Assembly (NCBI GenBank): GCA_017409575.1
Contig: JAFQSM010000089.1
Span: 62,001 to 126,000 of the forward strand
DNA from: Clostridia bacterium
GTDB lineage: Bacteria > Bacillota > Clostridia > Monoglobales > Monoglobaceae
Length of the DNA: 64,000 nt
Reading direction: 5' to 3'
The position numbers and the translations under genes were made by a program. This document shows positions 34,422 to 42,919 of the stretch, one piece after another (positions within the stretch are counted from its first letter, which is position 1; each line of letters starts with the position of its first letter). The notes under the pieces were generated by a model that saw nothing but the letters and a program-made list of their open reading frames with translations, had not been told where the DNA came from and ran no database searches.

Positions 34422-36356
34422 TTATTTGCTGATTTCTCTTGTGTAGTTAAGAAGTCCGCCGGCTTTAAGCATTTGTCTTTGTCTGTCAGAAAGGTCAAGC
34501 TTAACCTTGAAGTCAAAGCCTTTGGTGATGTTCGAAACAACAATTTCGTTTTCTGTCAGAATTGAAGTTTTGAGATTTGTGAACTTCAATTCATCAGACT
34601 GTTCAATTTTGTCGTAATCCGATTCATTTACAAATGTCATAGGCATTATACCTGCATTGATAAGATTTGCCATATGAATTCTGGCAAAGGACTTAACAAT
34701 GACAGCTTTTACACCGAGATAAAGAGGAGCAAGCGCTGCATGCTCTCTTGAAGAACCCTGACCATAGTTTGAACCGCCAATTATAATGCTTTTTCCAAGC
34801 TCGAGAGCTCTTTTTGGGAAAGCTTCGTCACAAACCGCAAAACAATATTCCGAAATCTTTGGAATGTTGGAACGAAGCGGCAAAATTTTTGCACCGGCAG
34901 GCATAATATGGTCTGTTGTGATGTTGTCACAAACTTTAAGGCTGCACTTTGCAGAAATTTCATCAGCCAGAGCCTCAGAAACGGGGAAAGGCTTGATGTT
35001 GGGGCCTCTCAGTACTTCAACGGTGTCCATATCTTCTTCGGATACCGGGGGAACTATCATATTATCATTGATTGTAAAAATTTCAGGAAGTTCAAAGTCA
35101 GGCATTTCACCAAGAGTTCTTGGGTCTGTAAGAACGCCCGAAAGAGCAGAGACTGCAGCAAGCTCGGGCGAAACGAGATAAATCTGACCGTCTTTGGTGC
35201 CGCTGCGTCCTTCAAAGTTGCGGTTGAATGTGCGGAGAGATATACCGCCCGAGTTGGGTGACTGACCCATACCGATACAAGGACCGCAAGCACTTTCCAG
35301 AATTCGTGCACCTGCATCAATCATATCCGAAAGAGCGCCGCAAGCCGCAAGCATATTGAGAACCTGCTTGGAGCCGGGAGCAATCGAAAGTGAAACATCG
35401 GGATGAACAGTTTTGCCTTTGAGGATGTAAGCAACCTTAAGCATATCAAGAAGAGAGGAATTGGTACATGAACCGATGCACACCTGGTCAATTTTCATTT
35501 CGCCGATTTCAGCAACCGATTTTACATTATCGGGCGAATGAGGACAAGCGGCAAGAGGAACAAGTTCGCTCAGGTTTATTTCGATTACTTCGTCATAAAC
35601 TGCGTCGGGGTCTGCGCAAAGAGGAGTATAGTCTTCTTCACGAGCCTGTGCTTTTAAAAATTGGCATGTTGTCTCGTCAGATGGGAAGATTGATGTTGTT
35701 GCACCAAGCTCAGCACCCATATTTGTTATGGTTGCGCGTTCGGGAACCGAAAGTGTCTTGACGCCCTCGCCGGTGTATTCGATTATTTTGCCGACACCGC
35801 CCTTGACGGACATTCGGCGAAGAACTTCCAGGATAACATCCTTAGCCGCAACCCAGGGGCTGAGACTGCCGGTCAGCTCAACCTTGACAATTTTGGGACA
35901 GGTGATGTAATATGTACCGCCGCCCATTGCAACAGCAACATCCATACCACCTGCACCGATTGCAAGCATGCCAATACCGCCACCGGTGGGAGTGTGGCTG
36001 TCGGAGCCGATAAGTGTTTTGCCGGGGATGCCAAAACGTTCAAGATGTACCTGATGGCAAATACCGTTGCCGGGGCGTGAAAAATAAATTCCGTGCTTTT
36101 TGCAGATGCTGCCGATAAATCTGTGGTCATCAGCATTTTCAAAACCGCTTTGAAGAGTGTTGTGGTCAATATATGCAACCGAGCGTTCGGTTTTTACTCG
36201 CGGAACACCCATAGCTTCAAATTCGAGATAAGCCATAGTGCCTGTCGCGTCCTGAGTAAGTGTCTGGTCAATTTTAATACCAATTTCGCTTCCGGCAATC
36301 ATTTCGCCGGAGACAAGATGATTTTTTATAATTTTTTGTGCAAGTGTAAGTCCCAT
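34422..36356 (-). CDS. acnA: Aconitate hydratase
   Basis: The 644-residue protein is an aconitase of the shorter, AcnX-unrelated type. Cluster cysteines are in IGSCTNSSLLDM and SACGPCIGMGQSP. Other sites: LIGSDSHTPTGGGIGMLAIG, RSGTKDGQIYLVSPELAAVS and GSNYGQGSSREHAAL. It isomerises citrate to isocitrate. The start at 36356 (MGLTLAQKI) follows a GGAGG ribosome-binding site; an upstream in-frame ATG (36392) lies in the promoter. As first gene of a six-gene operon it is driven by a full-consensus promoter. Confidence 0.95.
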   Translation of the reverse strand: MGLTLAQKIIKNHLVSGEMIAGSEIGIKIDQTLTQDATGTMAYLEFEAMGVPRVKTERSVAYIDHNTLQSGFENADDHRFIGSICKKHGIYFSRPGNGICHQVHLERFGIPGKTLIGSDSHTPTGGGIGMLAIGAGGMDVAVAMGGGTYYITCPKIVKVELTGSLSPWVAAKDVILEVLRRMSVKGGVGKIIEYTGEGVKTLSVPERATITNMGAELGATTSIFPSDETTCQFLKAQAREEDYTPLCADPDAVYDEVIEINLSELVPLAACPHSPDNVKSVAEIGEMKIDQVCIGSCTNSSLLDMLKVAYILKGKTVHPDVSLSIAPGSKQVLNMLAACGALSDMIDAGARILESACGPCIGMGQSPNSGGISLRTFNRNFEGRSGTKDGQIYLVSPELAAVSALSGVLTDPRTLGEMPDFELPEIFTINDNMIVPPVSEEDMDTVEVLRGPNIKPFPVSEALADEISAKCSLKVCDNITTDHIMPAGAKILPLRSNIPKISEYCFAVCDEAFPKRALELGKSIIIGGSNYGQGSSREHAALAPLYLGVKAVIVKSFARIHMANLINAGIMPMTFVNESDYDKIEQSDELKFTNLKTSILTENEIVVSNITKGFDFKVKLDLSDRQRQMLKAGGLLNYTREISK

Positions 36357-36391
36357 AAGTTGTTTTCCTCCGTAAATAATAATCAAACACA

Positions 36392-36420
36392 ATTATACAA
36401 AAAAACCGCATTTTTGTCAA
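36392..36420 (-). promoter_or_regulatory. Consensus promoter of the acn-icd-rex operon
   Basis: On the minus strand TTGACA (36420-36415), 17-base spacer, TATAAT (36397-36392), 36 bases ahead of the aconitase start. Confidence 0.85.
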
Positions 36421-36510
36421 GGTTTTAACAGGCGTAAGAAAGAATAAAAATAACAATCTTTAAACATTATTTATAAAAAATCCTGTTGCAAAATGAATAA
36501 TACAAAACAA

Positions 36511-36541
36511 AAAATCCTGTCTTTCGACAGGATTTTTTGTT
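36511..36541 (-). terminator. Terminator after tRNA-CAU
   Basis: AAAATCCTGTC and GACAGGATTTT with a TTTC loop, T-run on the minus strand. Confidence 0.85.
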
Positions 36542-36542
36542 T

Positions 36543-36619
36543 TGGTGGATCTTCAGGGACTCGAACCCCGGACCGACCGGTTATGAGCCGGTTGCTCTAA
36601 CCAACTGAGCTAAAGATCC
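36543..36619 (-). tRNA. tRNA with CAU anticodon (tRNA-Met or tRNA-Ile2)
   Basis: A 77-base cloverleaf with encoded CCA. The acceptor arm GGATCTT pairs with AAGATCC, the D-arm has AGCTCAGTTGGTTAGAGC, the anticodon loop CTCATAA gives CAU, and the T-arm GGTTCGAGTCC is standard. CAU is shared by elongator Met and by the lysidine-modified Ile tRNA. GGATCTTTAGC and the anticodon-stem sequence resemble the Ile2-like type of Firmicutes, but the distinction needs TilS determinants. Confidence 0.93.
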
Positions 36620-36903
36620 GTGCTATATTTGCAACAAATGGTATTATACAACAAGGAGGTTGATTTGTCAAGTATAAATATTGTTTTTATCAAAAAATTG
36701 TAATTTATAAATTAAGATAAAAAACTTTTTGGGTTAAATCGCCCAAAAGGCTTTTGGTTTTTTGAATATTTCTTGTGCAAAAAATAGTATAAAAGGCAGA
36801 AATTTGTTTGACTTTTGTGTTTTGCTGTGCTATACTGTTTTTAATATAAACAGTATTCGTCAATGACTTAAAGCATTGGGTTTCTTTTAGGGAGTGGTTT
36901 GAC
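36620..36903. other. Intergenic region ahead of xpt
   Basis: Two divergent transcripts start here. It holds the xpt promoter (36808-36836) and a leader of about 70 bases. I looked for the conserved purine-riboswitch loops and did not find them. Confidence 0.6.
36808..36836 (+). promoter_or_regulatory. Promoter of xpt
   Basis: TTGACT (36808-36813), 17-base spacer, TATACT (36831-36836). Confidence 0.75.
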
Positions 36904-37476
36904 ATTAAAGCGTTAGAAAATAAAATTTTAAAAGAGGGAACGGTTCTTCCGGGCAATATACTTAAGGTGGATTGCTTTCTAAACCACTGTCTTGATATTG
37001 AATTTCTTATGGAAATGGGCAAGGAGATTTCCGAGCTTTATAAGGACGAGCCTGTAAACAAAATCCTTACAATCGAAACTTCAGGCATACCGATTGCTTT
37101 TGCTGCGGCACAGTTTATGAAAGTTCCGGTTGTTTTTGCGAAAAAGAACAAATCCGAAAATATTTCGGACAATCTTTATCATTCCAAGGTTACTTCATTC
37201 ACTCGCAAGAATGTGTATGATGCGGTTGTAAGCAAGGATTTTTTAAATGATAAAGACAATGTTCTGGTAATCGATGATTTTCTTGCAAAGGGTAATGCTT
37301 TGAATGGCCTTTTGGACATAATAAAACAGGCAGGCGCAAAACTTTGCGGATGTGTTGTTGCAATTGAAAAGGGTTTTCAGGGTGGAGGCGATGAACTCCG
37401 TGCAAGTGGTATCCGCGTGGATTCTTTGGCAATAATTGAAAGTATGACCGAAAATTCGCTTTCGTTTCGTAAATAA
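36904..37476 (+). CDS. xpt: Xanthine phosphoribosyltransferase (probable ATT start)
   Basis: The 190-residue frame matches B. subtilis Xpt along its length: ALENKILKEGTVLPGNILKV and DCFLNHCLDIE at the start, VVFAKKNKS, LVIDDFLAKGNAL (PRPP loop), VAIEKGFQGGGDEL at the end. It makes XMP from xanthine. The first codon in alignment with the Bacillus start is ATT at 36904, 8-9 bases after an AGGGAG ribosome-binding site. The next in-frame start (GTG, 36967) would remove 21 conserved residues and has no ribosome-binding site. The rare ATT is the best start on present evidence. Confidence 0.85.
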   Translation: MKALENKILKEGTVLPGNILKVDCFLNHCLDIEFLMEMGKEISELYKDEPVNKILTIETSGIPIAFAAAQFMKVPVVFAKKNKSENISDNLYHSKVTSFTRKNVYDAVVSKDFLNDKDNVLVIDDFLAKGNALNGLLDIIKQAGAKLCGCVVAIEKGFQGGGDELRASGIRVDSLAIIESMTENSLSFRK

Positions 37477-37537
37477 ATTTTGTATGTAAATAAGATTTAC
37501 ATAAATTTAAAATGCTGAAAAGCAGGAGGGTACAAAA

Positions 37538-38743
37538 ATGAAAAAAATTGTTACACTACTTCTCGTTGCTGCAATGCTTGTGACTTCGATTGCTATGCTT
37601 GCAGGATGCGGCGGTGAAACTGCTAACGAAGATTTCAAAATCGGTTTCATCTTCTTGCATGACGAAAACTCAACCTACGACAAGAACTTCTTGGATGCTG
37701 CAAAAGCTGCAACTGAAGAGTTAGGTCTTTCGGCAGAACAGGTTATCTTCAAGACAAATATTCCTGAGGGTAATGAATGTTACGAAGCTGCTGCTGACCT
37801 TGCTGACCAGGGGTGTGATATCGTGTTTGCCAACAGCTTTGGCCACGAGCCATACATCCTTAAGGCTGCAAAAGAATTCCCCGAGGTTGATTTCTGCCAT
37901 GCTACAGGTACAACCGCTCATACCGAGAAAGTTGCAAACTTCCACAATGCATTTGCTTCAATCTATGAAGGAAGATTTCTTGCAGGTATCGCTGCAGGTC
38001 TCAAACTCAACGAAATGATTGATGAAGGCAAAATCACTGCTGAAGAAGCTAAGATGGGTTATGTTGGTGCATTTACTTATGCAGAAGTTATTTCCGGTTA
38101 TACTTCATTCTACCTTGGTGCAAAATCAGTTTGCCCGTCAGTAACAATGGAAGTACAGTTTACAGGAAGCTGGTATGACGAAGCTTTGGAAAAAGAAGCT
38201 GCAACAAAGCTCCTCAGCAACAAGTGTGTACTTATCAGCCAGCATGCTGACTCGATGGGTGCTCCCACAGCTTGCGAAAACGCAAATGTGCCCAATGTTT
38301 CATATAACGGCAGCACAAAAGATGCTTGCCCCAATACATTTATCGTTTCTTCAAGAATCGACTGGGCGCCTTACTTCAAATACATTATCAACCAGAGACA
38401 GAAGGGCGAAGCTATCGCTTATGACTGGTGCGAAGGATTTGAAGCAGGTTCTGTAGCTCTTACAGAGGTTAATGAACAGGCTGCTGCAGAAGGAACACAG
38501 GCTGCAATTGAAGACGCAAAAGCTAAGCTTATTGCAGGCGAAATCAAAGTATTTGATACCAACAACTTCACAGTTGAAGGCAAAAAGCTTGAATCATATC
38601 TTGCTGATGTAGACACAGATGCAAATTATGAAAAGGATACAGAGGTAATCAAAGACGGTTACTTCCACGAATCAGAATATCGCAGTGCTCCTTACTTTGA
38701 TCTTCAGATTGATGGAATTACATTGCTTAACAGCATGTTCTAA
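37538..38743 (+). CDS. BMP/PnrA family nucleoside-binding lipoprotein
   Basis: The 401-residue protein has a lipoprotein signal with lipobox MLAGC (about residue 24) and the BMP fold: IGFIFLHDENSTYDKNF at the start, LADQGCDIVFANSFGHEPYI, GRFLAGIAAGL and MGYVGAFTYAEVISGYTSFY. It captures purine nucleosides outside the cell and passes them to the ABC transporter encoded next. xpt just upstream fits purine salvage. GCAGGAGGG gives the ribosome-binding site. Confidence 0.92.
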   Translation: MKKIVTLLLVAAMLVTSIAMLAGCGGETANEDFKIGFIFLHDENSTYDKNFLDAAKAATEELGLSAEQVIFKTNIPEGNECYEAAADLADQGCDIVFANSFGHEPYILKAAKEFPEVDFCHATGTTAHTEKVANFHNAFASIYEGRFLAGIAAGLKLNEMIDEGKITAEEAKMGYVGAFTYAEVISGYTSFYLGAKSVCPSVTMEVQFTGSWYDEALEKEAATKLLSNKCVLISQHADSMGAPTACENANVPNVSYNGSTKDACPNTFIVSSRIDWAPYFKYIINQRQKGEAIAYDWCEGFEAGSVALTEVNEQAAAEGTQAAIEDAKAKLIAGEIKVFDTNNFTVEGKKLESYLADVDTDANYEKDTEVIKDGYFHESEYRSAPYFDLQIDGITLLNSMF

Positions 38744-38753
38744 ATTTGTTTTC

Positions 38754-38785
38754 AATATAGGGCGGGGAAAACTCCGCCCTATATT
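38754..38785 (+). terminator. Attenuator between receptor and ABC ATPase
   Basis: AATATAGGGCGG and CCGCCCTATATT stem with an 8-base loop, T-rich behind. Likely gives excess receptor over transporter. Confidence 0.75.
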
Positions 38786-38875
38786 TAAATTTTTGGTTTG
38801 TGTTTTAGTAACTGCATACGATGTTATACATTTACTAAAACACAAAAATATCTTAAGCAAAACGGGGATTTTTTT

Positions 38876-40438
38876 ATGAAATCAAATGTAGCTCTTGAAC
38901 TAAAGAATATCACCAAAACCTTTGGCAGCGTTGTTGCCAATAAAAATGTGTCTATTCAGGTGAAGAAAGGCGAAATTCTTTCTATCTTAGGTGAAAACGG
39001 AAGCGGAAAGACCACTCTTATGAATATGGTTTCGGGCATTTATTATCCCGACAGCGGAGAAATGTTTATAGATGGTGATCCTGTAACCATTGCATCACCC
39101 AAGGATGCCTTCAATTACAAAATAGGAATGATACACCAGCACTTCAAGCTTGTTGATGTTTTTTCGGCTGCAGAAAATATCATTTTGGGACTTGAGGACA
39201 AAAACGGATTTAATATGACGGAATATGTCAAAAAAATCAAGGAGATAACCGACCTTTACGGCTTTGATCTTGACCCTTACAAAAAGATATATGAAATGTC
39301 GGTGTCCGAAAAACAGACAGTTGAAATTATAAAAGTTCTTTTCAGGGGTGCAGACATTCTTATTCTTGACGAACCGACAGCTGTGCTTACTCCTCAGGAG
39401 ACAGTAAAGCTTTTTGCGGTACTCAGAAAAATGCGTGAAAGCGGAAAAGCCATTATTATAATCACCCACAAACTTCATGAAGTGCTTTCGCTTTCGGATA
39501 GTGTAGCAGTTCTTCGTAAGGGCGAATATATAGGCACGGTCAAAACTGCCGAAACAAACGAGTCACAGCTTACCGAAATGATGGTGGGAAAAAAGATTTC
39601 ACTCAATATCGAACGAAGTGAGCCTCAAAATTCCGAAGACAGATTGGTTGTAAATAAAATAAACTGTATAAACCGCGAGGGAGTAAAGGTTCTTGATGAT
39701 GTGTCATTCACAGCACGTTCGGGCGAAATCCTTGGCATAGCAGGAATTGCCGGAAGCGGACAAAGAGAACTTCTGGAAGCAATTGCAGGACTTCAGTATT
39801 TGAATGATGGTGAGGTTCTTTATAATAATCCCAAGACAAAAACAACCGAAAATTTAAGGGACAAGACTCCGATACAGATACGCCAATTGGGCGTACGCCT
39901 TGCATTTGTTCCCGAAGACCGACTTGGTATGGGGCTTGTTGGGAATATGGACATTGTAGACAATATGATGCTCAGAAGCTACAAAAAAGGCAAGTCAGCA
40001 TTCTTGCAGAGAAAGTCTCCAAAATCGCTGGCAGAAGAGATAATAGACAGACTTGAGGTTGTTACACCATCGACCAGCACACCGGTAAGAAGACTTTCGG
40101 GTGGAAATGTGCAAAAAATTCTTGTAGGCCGCGAAATCGCGTCTTCACCGACGGTGCTTATGGCGGCTTATCCTGTCAGAGGTCTTGATATCAATTCTTC
40201 GTACACTATATACAATCTTTTAAATGAACAAAAGCAAAAAGGAGTTGCTGTAATTTTTGTGGGCGAGGATCTTGATGTTTTGCTTGAACTTTGTGACAGA
40301 ATAATGGTTATTGGTGGCGGCAGAGTCACCGGAATTGTTGATGGAAGAACTGCCACGAAAGAAGAAATAGGTCTTTTGATGACAAAGACAGCAGATGAAC
40401 AAAAACAGGACAAGGGAGGTGCAGTTGAAAATGAATAA
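38876..40438 (+). CDS. Nucleoside ABC transporter, ATP-binding protein (NupO/YufO-like)
   Basis: The 520-residue protein has two fused ABC domains. The first has Walker A LGENGSGKTT and Walker B ILILDEPTAVL with a degenerate signature (MSVSEKQTV); the second has GIAGSGQRE, signature LSGGNVQKIL and a degenerate Walker B (VLMAAYPVRGLDI). This asymmetric pair is typical of sugar/nucleoside importers of the RbsA/YufO kind. The start at 38876 follows ACGGGGA. The longer frame from 38798 has no ribosome-binding site. Confidence 0.92.
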   Translation: MKSNVALELKNITKTFGSVVANKNVSIQVKKGEILSILGENGSGKTTLMNMVSGIYYPDSGEMFIDGDPVTIASPKDAFNYKIGMIHQHFKLVDVFSAAENIILGLEDKNGFNMTEYVKKIKEITDLYGFDLDPYKKIYEMSVSEKQTVEIIKVLFRGADILILDEPTAVLTPQETVKLFAVLRKMRESGKAIIIITHKLHEVLSLSDSVAVLRKGEYIGTVKTAETNESQLTEMMVGKKISLNIERSEPQNSEDRLVVNKINCINREGVKVLDDVSFTARSGEILGIAGIAGSGQRELLEAIAGLQYLNDGEVLYNNPKTKTTENLRDKTPIQIRQLGVRLAFVPEDRLGMGLVGNMDIVDNMMLRSYKKGKSAFLQRKSPKSLAEEIIDRLEVVTPSTSTPVRRLSGGNVQKILVGREIASSPTVLMAAYPVRGLDINSSYTIYNLLNEQKQKGVAVIFVGEDLDVLLELCDRIMVIGGGRVTGIVDGRTATKEEIGLLMTKTADEQKQDKGGAVENE

Positions 40439-41540
40439 GCTTACAAATGCAGTCTGGAACTGTTTTGGAAAAGCATCAATACACATTGCAAAACGCGATG
40501 ATATTGCCTGGTGGAAATCATGGATAATCCGCGTCATTTCTGTAGTTATGGCATTGATAGTCTGTGGCTTTTTGACTGTGGCTCTTACAGACCTTAATCC
40601 GATTGATGTTTATGTTACAATGATAAAAGGTGCTGTCGGAACACCGCGACTTGTGTGGAATCTATTACAGAATACTGCCATTTTGCTTTGTGTGTCTCTT
40701 GCGGTTACACCGGCGTTTAAAATGCGCTTTTGGAACATAGGAGCAGAGGGACAGGTGCTTATCGGCGGTCTTGCAACTGCAACTTGTATGATATTTTTGG
40801 GCGAAGTTGTGCCGGGACCGGTGCTTATCCCGATGATGTTTGTAATAAGTGTGATTGCGGGTGCTTTTTGGGCGTTCATTCCGGCTTTTTTCAAGGCAAG
40901 GTTTAATTCAAACGAGACATTGTTTACTCTTATGATGAATTATATTGCTATCCAGATTGTTGCATATTTTACACTTGAGTGGTCAGTGCCAAAAGGCTCG
41001 GGAACACCCAGAACTTTGGAATTTGGGCAGCTGCCAATGCTTTTTGGACAGAAGTATCTTATAAATATTATAGTTGTAATTTTGATTACAGTTCTTATGT
41101 ATATTTATCTCAAGTATACAAAGCAGGGATATGAGATTTCTGTTGTTGGTGAAAGCGAAAATACTGCAAGATATATAGGAATAAATGTAAAAAAGGTAAT
41201 CCTGAGAACAATGGCGATTTCGGGTGCTGTGTGCGGTATTGCAGGATTTTTGCTTGTTGCAGGAACAGACCATTCACTCAAAAGCGATACCGCAGGAGGC
41301 AGAGGATTTACTGCGATTATGGTGTCGTGGCTTGCAAAATTCCATCCGGGATTTATGGTGCTGACCTCGCTTTTGATAGTGTTTCTTGAAAAAGGCGCTT
41401 CAAAAATTTCGGAGGTTTATCGTCTTAATTCATCCTTCTCAGATATTATTACCGGTATTATAATTTTCTTTATAATCGGTTCGGAATTTTTTATAAATTA
41501 CAAAATTAAATCAAACAGAAAAAGCAAGGAGGAAAACTAA
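40431..41540 (+). CDS. Nucleoside ABC transporter permease (NupP/YufP-like)
   Basis: The 369-residue protein has about nine membrane helices and the family motif KMRFWNIGAEGQVLIGGLA, MMNYIAIQIV and GESENTARYIGINVKKV (the EAA-like coupling region). It overlaps the ATPase stop by 8 bases, with GGGAGG as ribosome-binding site. Together with the next gene it makes the transmembrane pore. Confidence 0.9.
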   Translation: MNKLTNAVWNCFGKASIHIAKRDDIAWWKSWIIRVISVVMALIVCGFLTVALTDLNPIDVYVTMIKGAVGTPRLVWNLLQNTAILLCVSLAVTPAFKMRFWNIGAEGQVLIGGLATATCMIFLGEVVPGPVLIPMMFVISVIAGAFWAFIPAFFKARFNSNETLFTLMMNYIAIQIVAYFTLEWSVPKGSGTPRTLEFGQLPMLFGQKYLINIIVVILITVLMYIYLKYTKQGYEISVVGESENTARYIGINVKKVILRTMAISGAVCGIAGFLLVAGTDHSLKSDTAGGRGFTAIMVSWLAKFHPGFMVLTSLLIVFLEKGASKISEVYRLNSSFSDIITGIIIFFIIGSEFFINYKIKSNRKSKEEN

Positions 41541-42517
41541 TGTTAGCTACAATTATTCAGCGAGCAGTTATGCAGGGAACTCCTCTTTTGTTTGGCTCGA
41601 CGGGCGAAATTCTGACCGAAAAATCCGGACACCTTAATCTTGGTATCCCGGGAATTATGTATGTTGGCGCAATAAGTGGTGTTGCAGGTGCGTTTTTGTA
41701 TGAACAAAGCACTGCTATGCTTAATCCGTTTCTTGCGGTTTTTATTCCGCTTATTTGCTGCCTTATAGGTTCGATGTTTATGGGTCTTATTTATTGCTTT
41801 TTGACAGTTACATTGCGCGCAAATCAGAATGTTACAGGACTTGCTCTTACCACTTTTGGTATCGGTATTGGTAACTTCTTTGGCGGGTCATTGATAAAGC
41901 TTGTGGATACAGATGTTCCTTCGATTTCACTTTCGACTACAAGTGTTATATTCAAAACTCAGATTCCTTTTGCGAACAAAATGGGATGGTTTGGAGATGT
42001 GTTCTTCTCTTATGGCTTTTTGGTATATGTTGCGATAATAGTTGCACTTATTTCCTCTTATGTACTTAACAAAACACGAGTGGGACTGCATTTGCGCTCG
42101 GTAGGAGAAAGCCCCGAGACTGCTGATGCTGCAGGAATAAATGTTACAAAATATAAATATGTTTCAACTTGCATTGGCAGTGCAATCGCAGGTCTTGGCG
42201 GACTTTATTATGTGATGGATTATGCCAATGGTGTCTGGTCAAACAATGGTTTTGGTGACCGCGGATGGCTTTCGATTGCTTTGGTTATTTTCTCGGTATG
42301 GCGTCCGAGTCTCAGTATCTTAGGGTCAATACTGTTTGGATTTTTGTATGTTATTCCGACATATATACCAAACATTACAGTAAGTACAAAAATACTTTTT
42401 GAGATGCTGCCATATGTTGTTACCATACTTGTTCTGGTAATAACAAGTATCCGTGACAAAAAAGAAAATCAACCGCCGGCATCGCTGGGTCTTGCTTATT
42501 TCCGCGAGGAACGATAA
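41540..42517 (+). CDS. Nucleoside ABC transporter permease (NupQ/YufQ-like)
   Basis: The 325-residue permease has about eight helices and the motifs EKSGHLNLGIPGIMYVGAIS, NQNVTGLALTTFGIGIGNF, GESPETADAAGINVTKYKY and GDRGWLSIALVIFSVW. Its ATG overlaps the stop of the previous permease by one base. It is the last gene of the operon. Confidence 0.9.
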   Translation: MLATIIQRAVMQGTPLLFGSTGEILTEKSGHLNLGIPGIMYVGAISGVAGAFLYEQSTAMLNPFLAVFIPLICCLIGSMFMGLIYCFLTVTLRANQNVTGLALTTFGIGIGNFFGGSLIKLVDTDVPSISLSTTSVIFKTQIPFANKMGWFGDVFFSYGFLVYVAIIVALISSYVLNKTRVGLHLRSVGESPETADAAGINVTKYKYVSTCIGSAIAGLGGLYYVMDYANGVWSNNGFGDRGWLSIALVIFSVWRPSLSILGSILFGFLYVIPTYIPNITVSTKILFEMLPYVVTILVLVITSIRDKKENQPPASLGLAYFREER

Positions 42518-42585
42518 ATTTTTAAGTTCAGTTGCTGTCGCTTTAGTTTAGATAAGCGGTGTTTATGTTCAATTTCTTCGTAATA

Positions 42586-42638
42586 AAACAAAAAGCACTG
42601 TCCGAGAGGCAGCTAAAAAATTTGGAATATCTAAATCA
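42586..42638 (+). repeat. 53-bp direct repeat, copy 1 (spoIIID core)
   Basis: Identical to 44845-44897 over 53 bases, including third codon positions. It codes for the recognition-helix part of SpoIIID. Identity drops sharply at both ends, with patchy similarity for about 13 more bases downstream. Confidence 0.93.
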
Positions 42639-42762
42639 TCTGAACATACAGTAAGAGTAACATAGAAACTTTTTACTTAGAAGTTGCTTAAACTACGCGG
42701 TTTATGGCGATTTTGTAAATTTCAAAATCTTTCGATATGCTCTTTATAAAAATCAAAAATGT

Positions 42763-42806
42763 AAAAATCCTGAAAGTCACTGTTTATGCGGTTTTCAGGA
42801 TTTTTT
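42763..42806 (+). terminator. Terminator after the spoIIID fragment
   Basis: AAAAATCCTGAAA with TTTTCAGGATTTTTT, 16-base loop. Confidence 0.8.
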
Positions 42807-42919
42807 ATATTTAATCTTACTAGGCGAAATAATTTGTCCGTTCTGTCCGTTTTTATTTGCTATAATTTTATATAAAGAGGGTAAATGTATTCCCGATAAA
42901 AATTGAAAGGATGGAAAAA

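Larger units (their letters stand above)
42518..42910. other. Intergenic region holding a spoIIID fragment and a terminator
   Basis: The region includes the first copy of the 53-bp repeat (42586-42638), whose reading frame gives TKSTVREAAKKFGISKS then diverges and stops at about 42665. Upstream (RNK and before) there is only faint likeness to SpoIIID. A terminator hairpin follows at 42763-42806. A TATAAT box at 42861-42866 may serve the next gene, but with a poor -35. Confidence 0.7.

Noticed and set aside
36356..36430. Rex operator upstream of acn
   Set aside because: Only a TTTTAACA-like half resembles the TTGTTAA...TTAACAA palindrome; not enough to call a site.
36837..36903. Possible purine riboswitch before xpt
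   Set aside because: The leader lacks the conserved loop and junction bases of the purine aptamer, and it is too short.
40220..40537. Antisense open frames inside the nucleoside ABC transporter genes and other long genes
   Set aside because: They mirror the codon pattern of the real genes, have no ribosome-binding sites and no recognisable domains.
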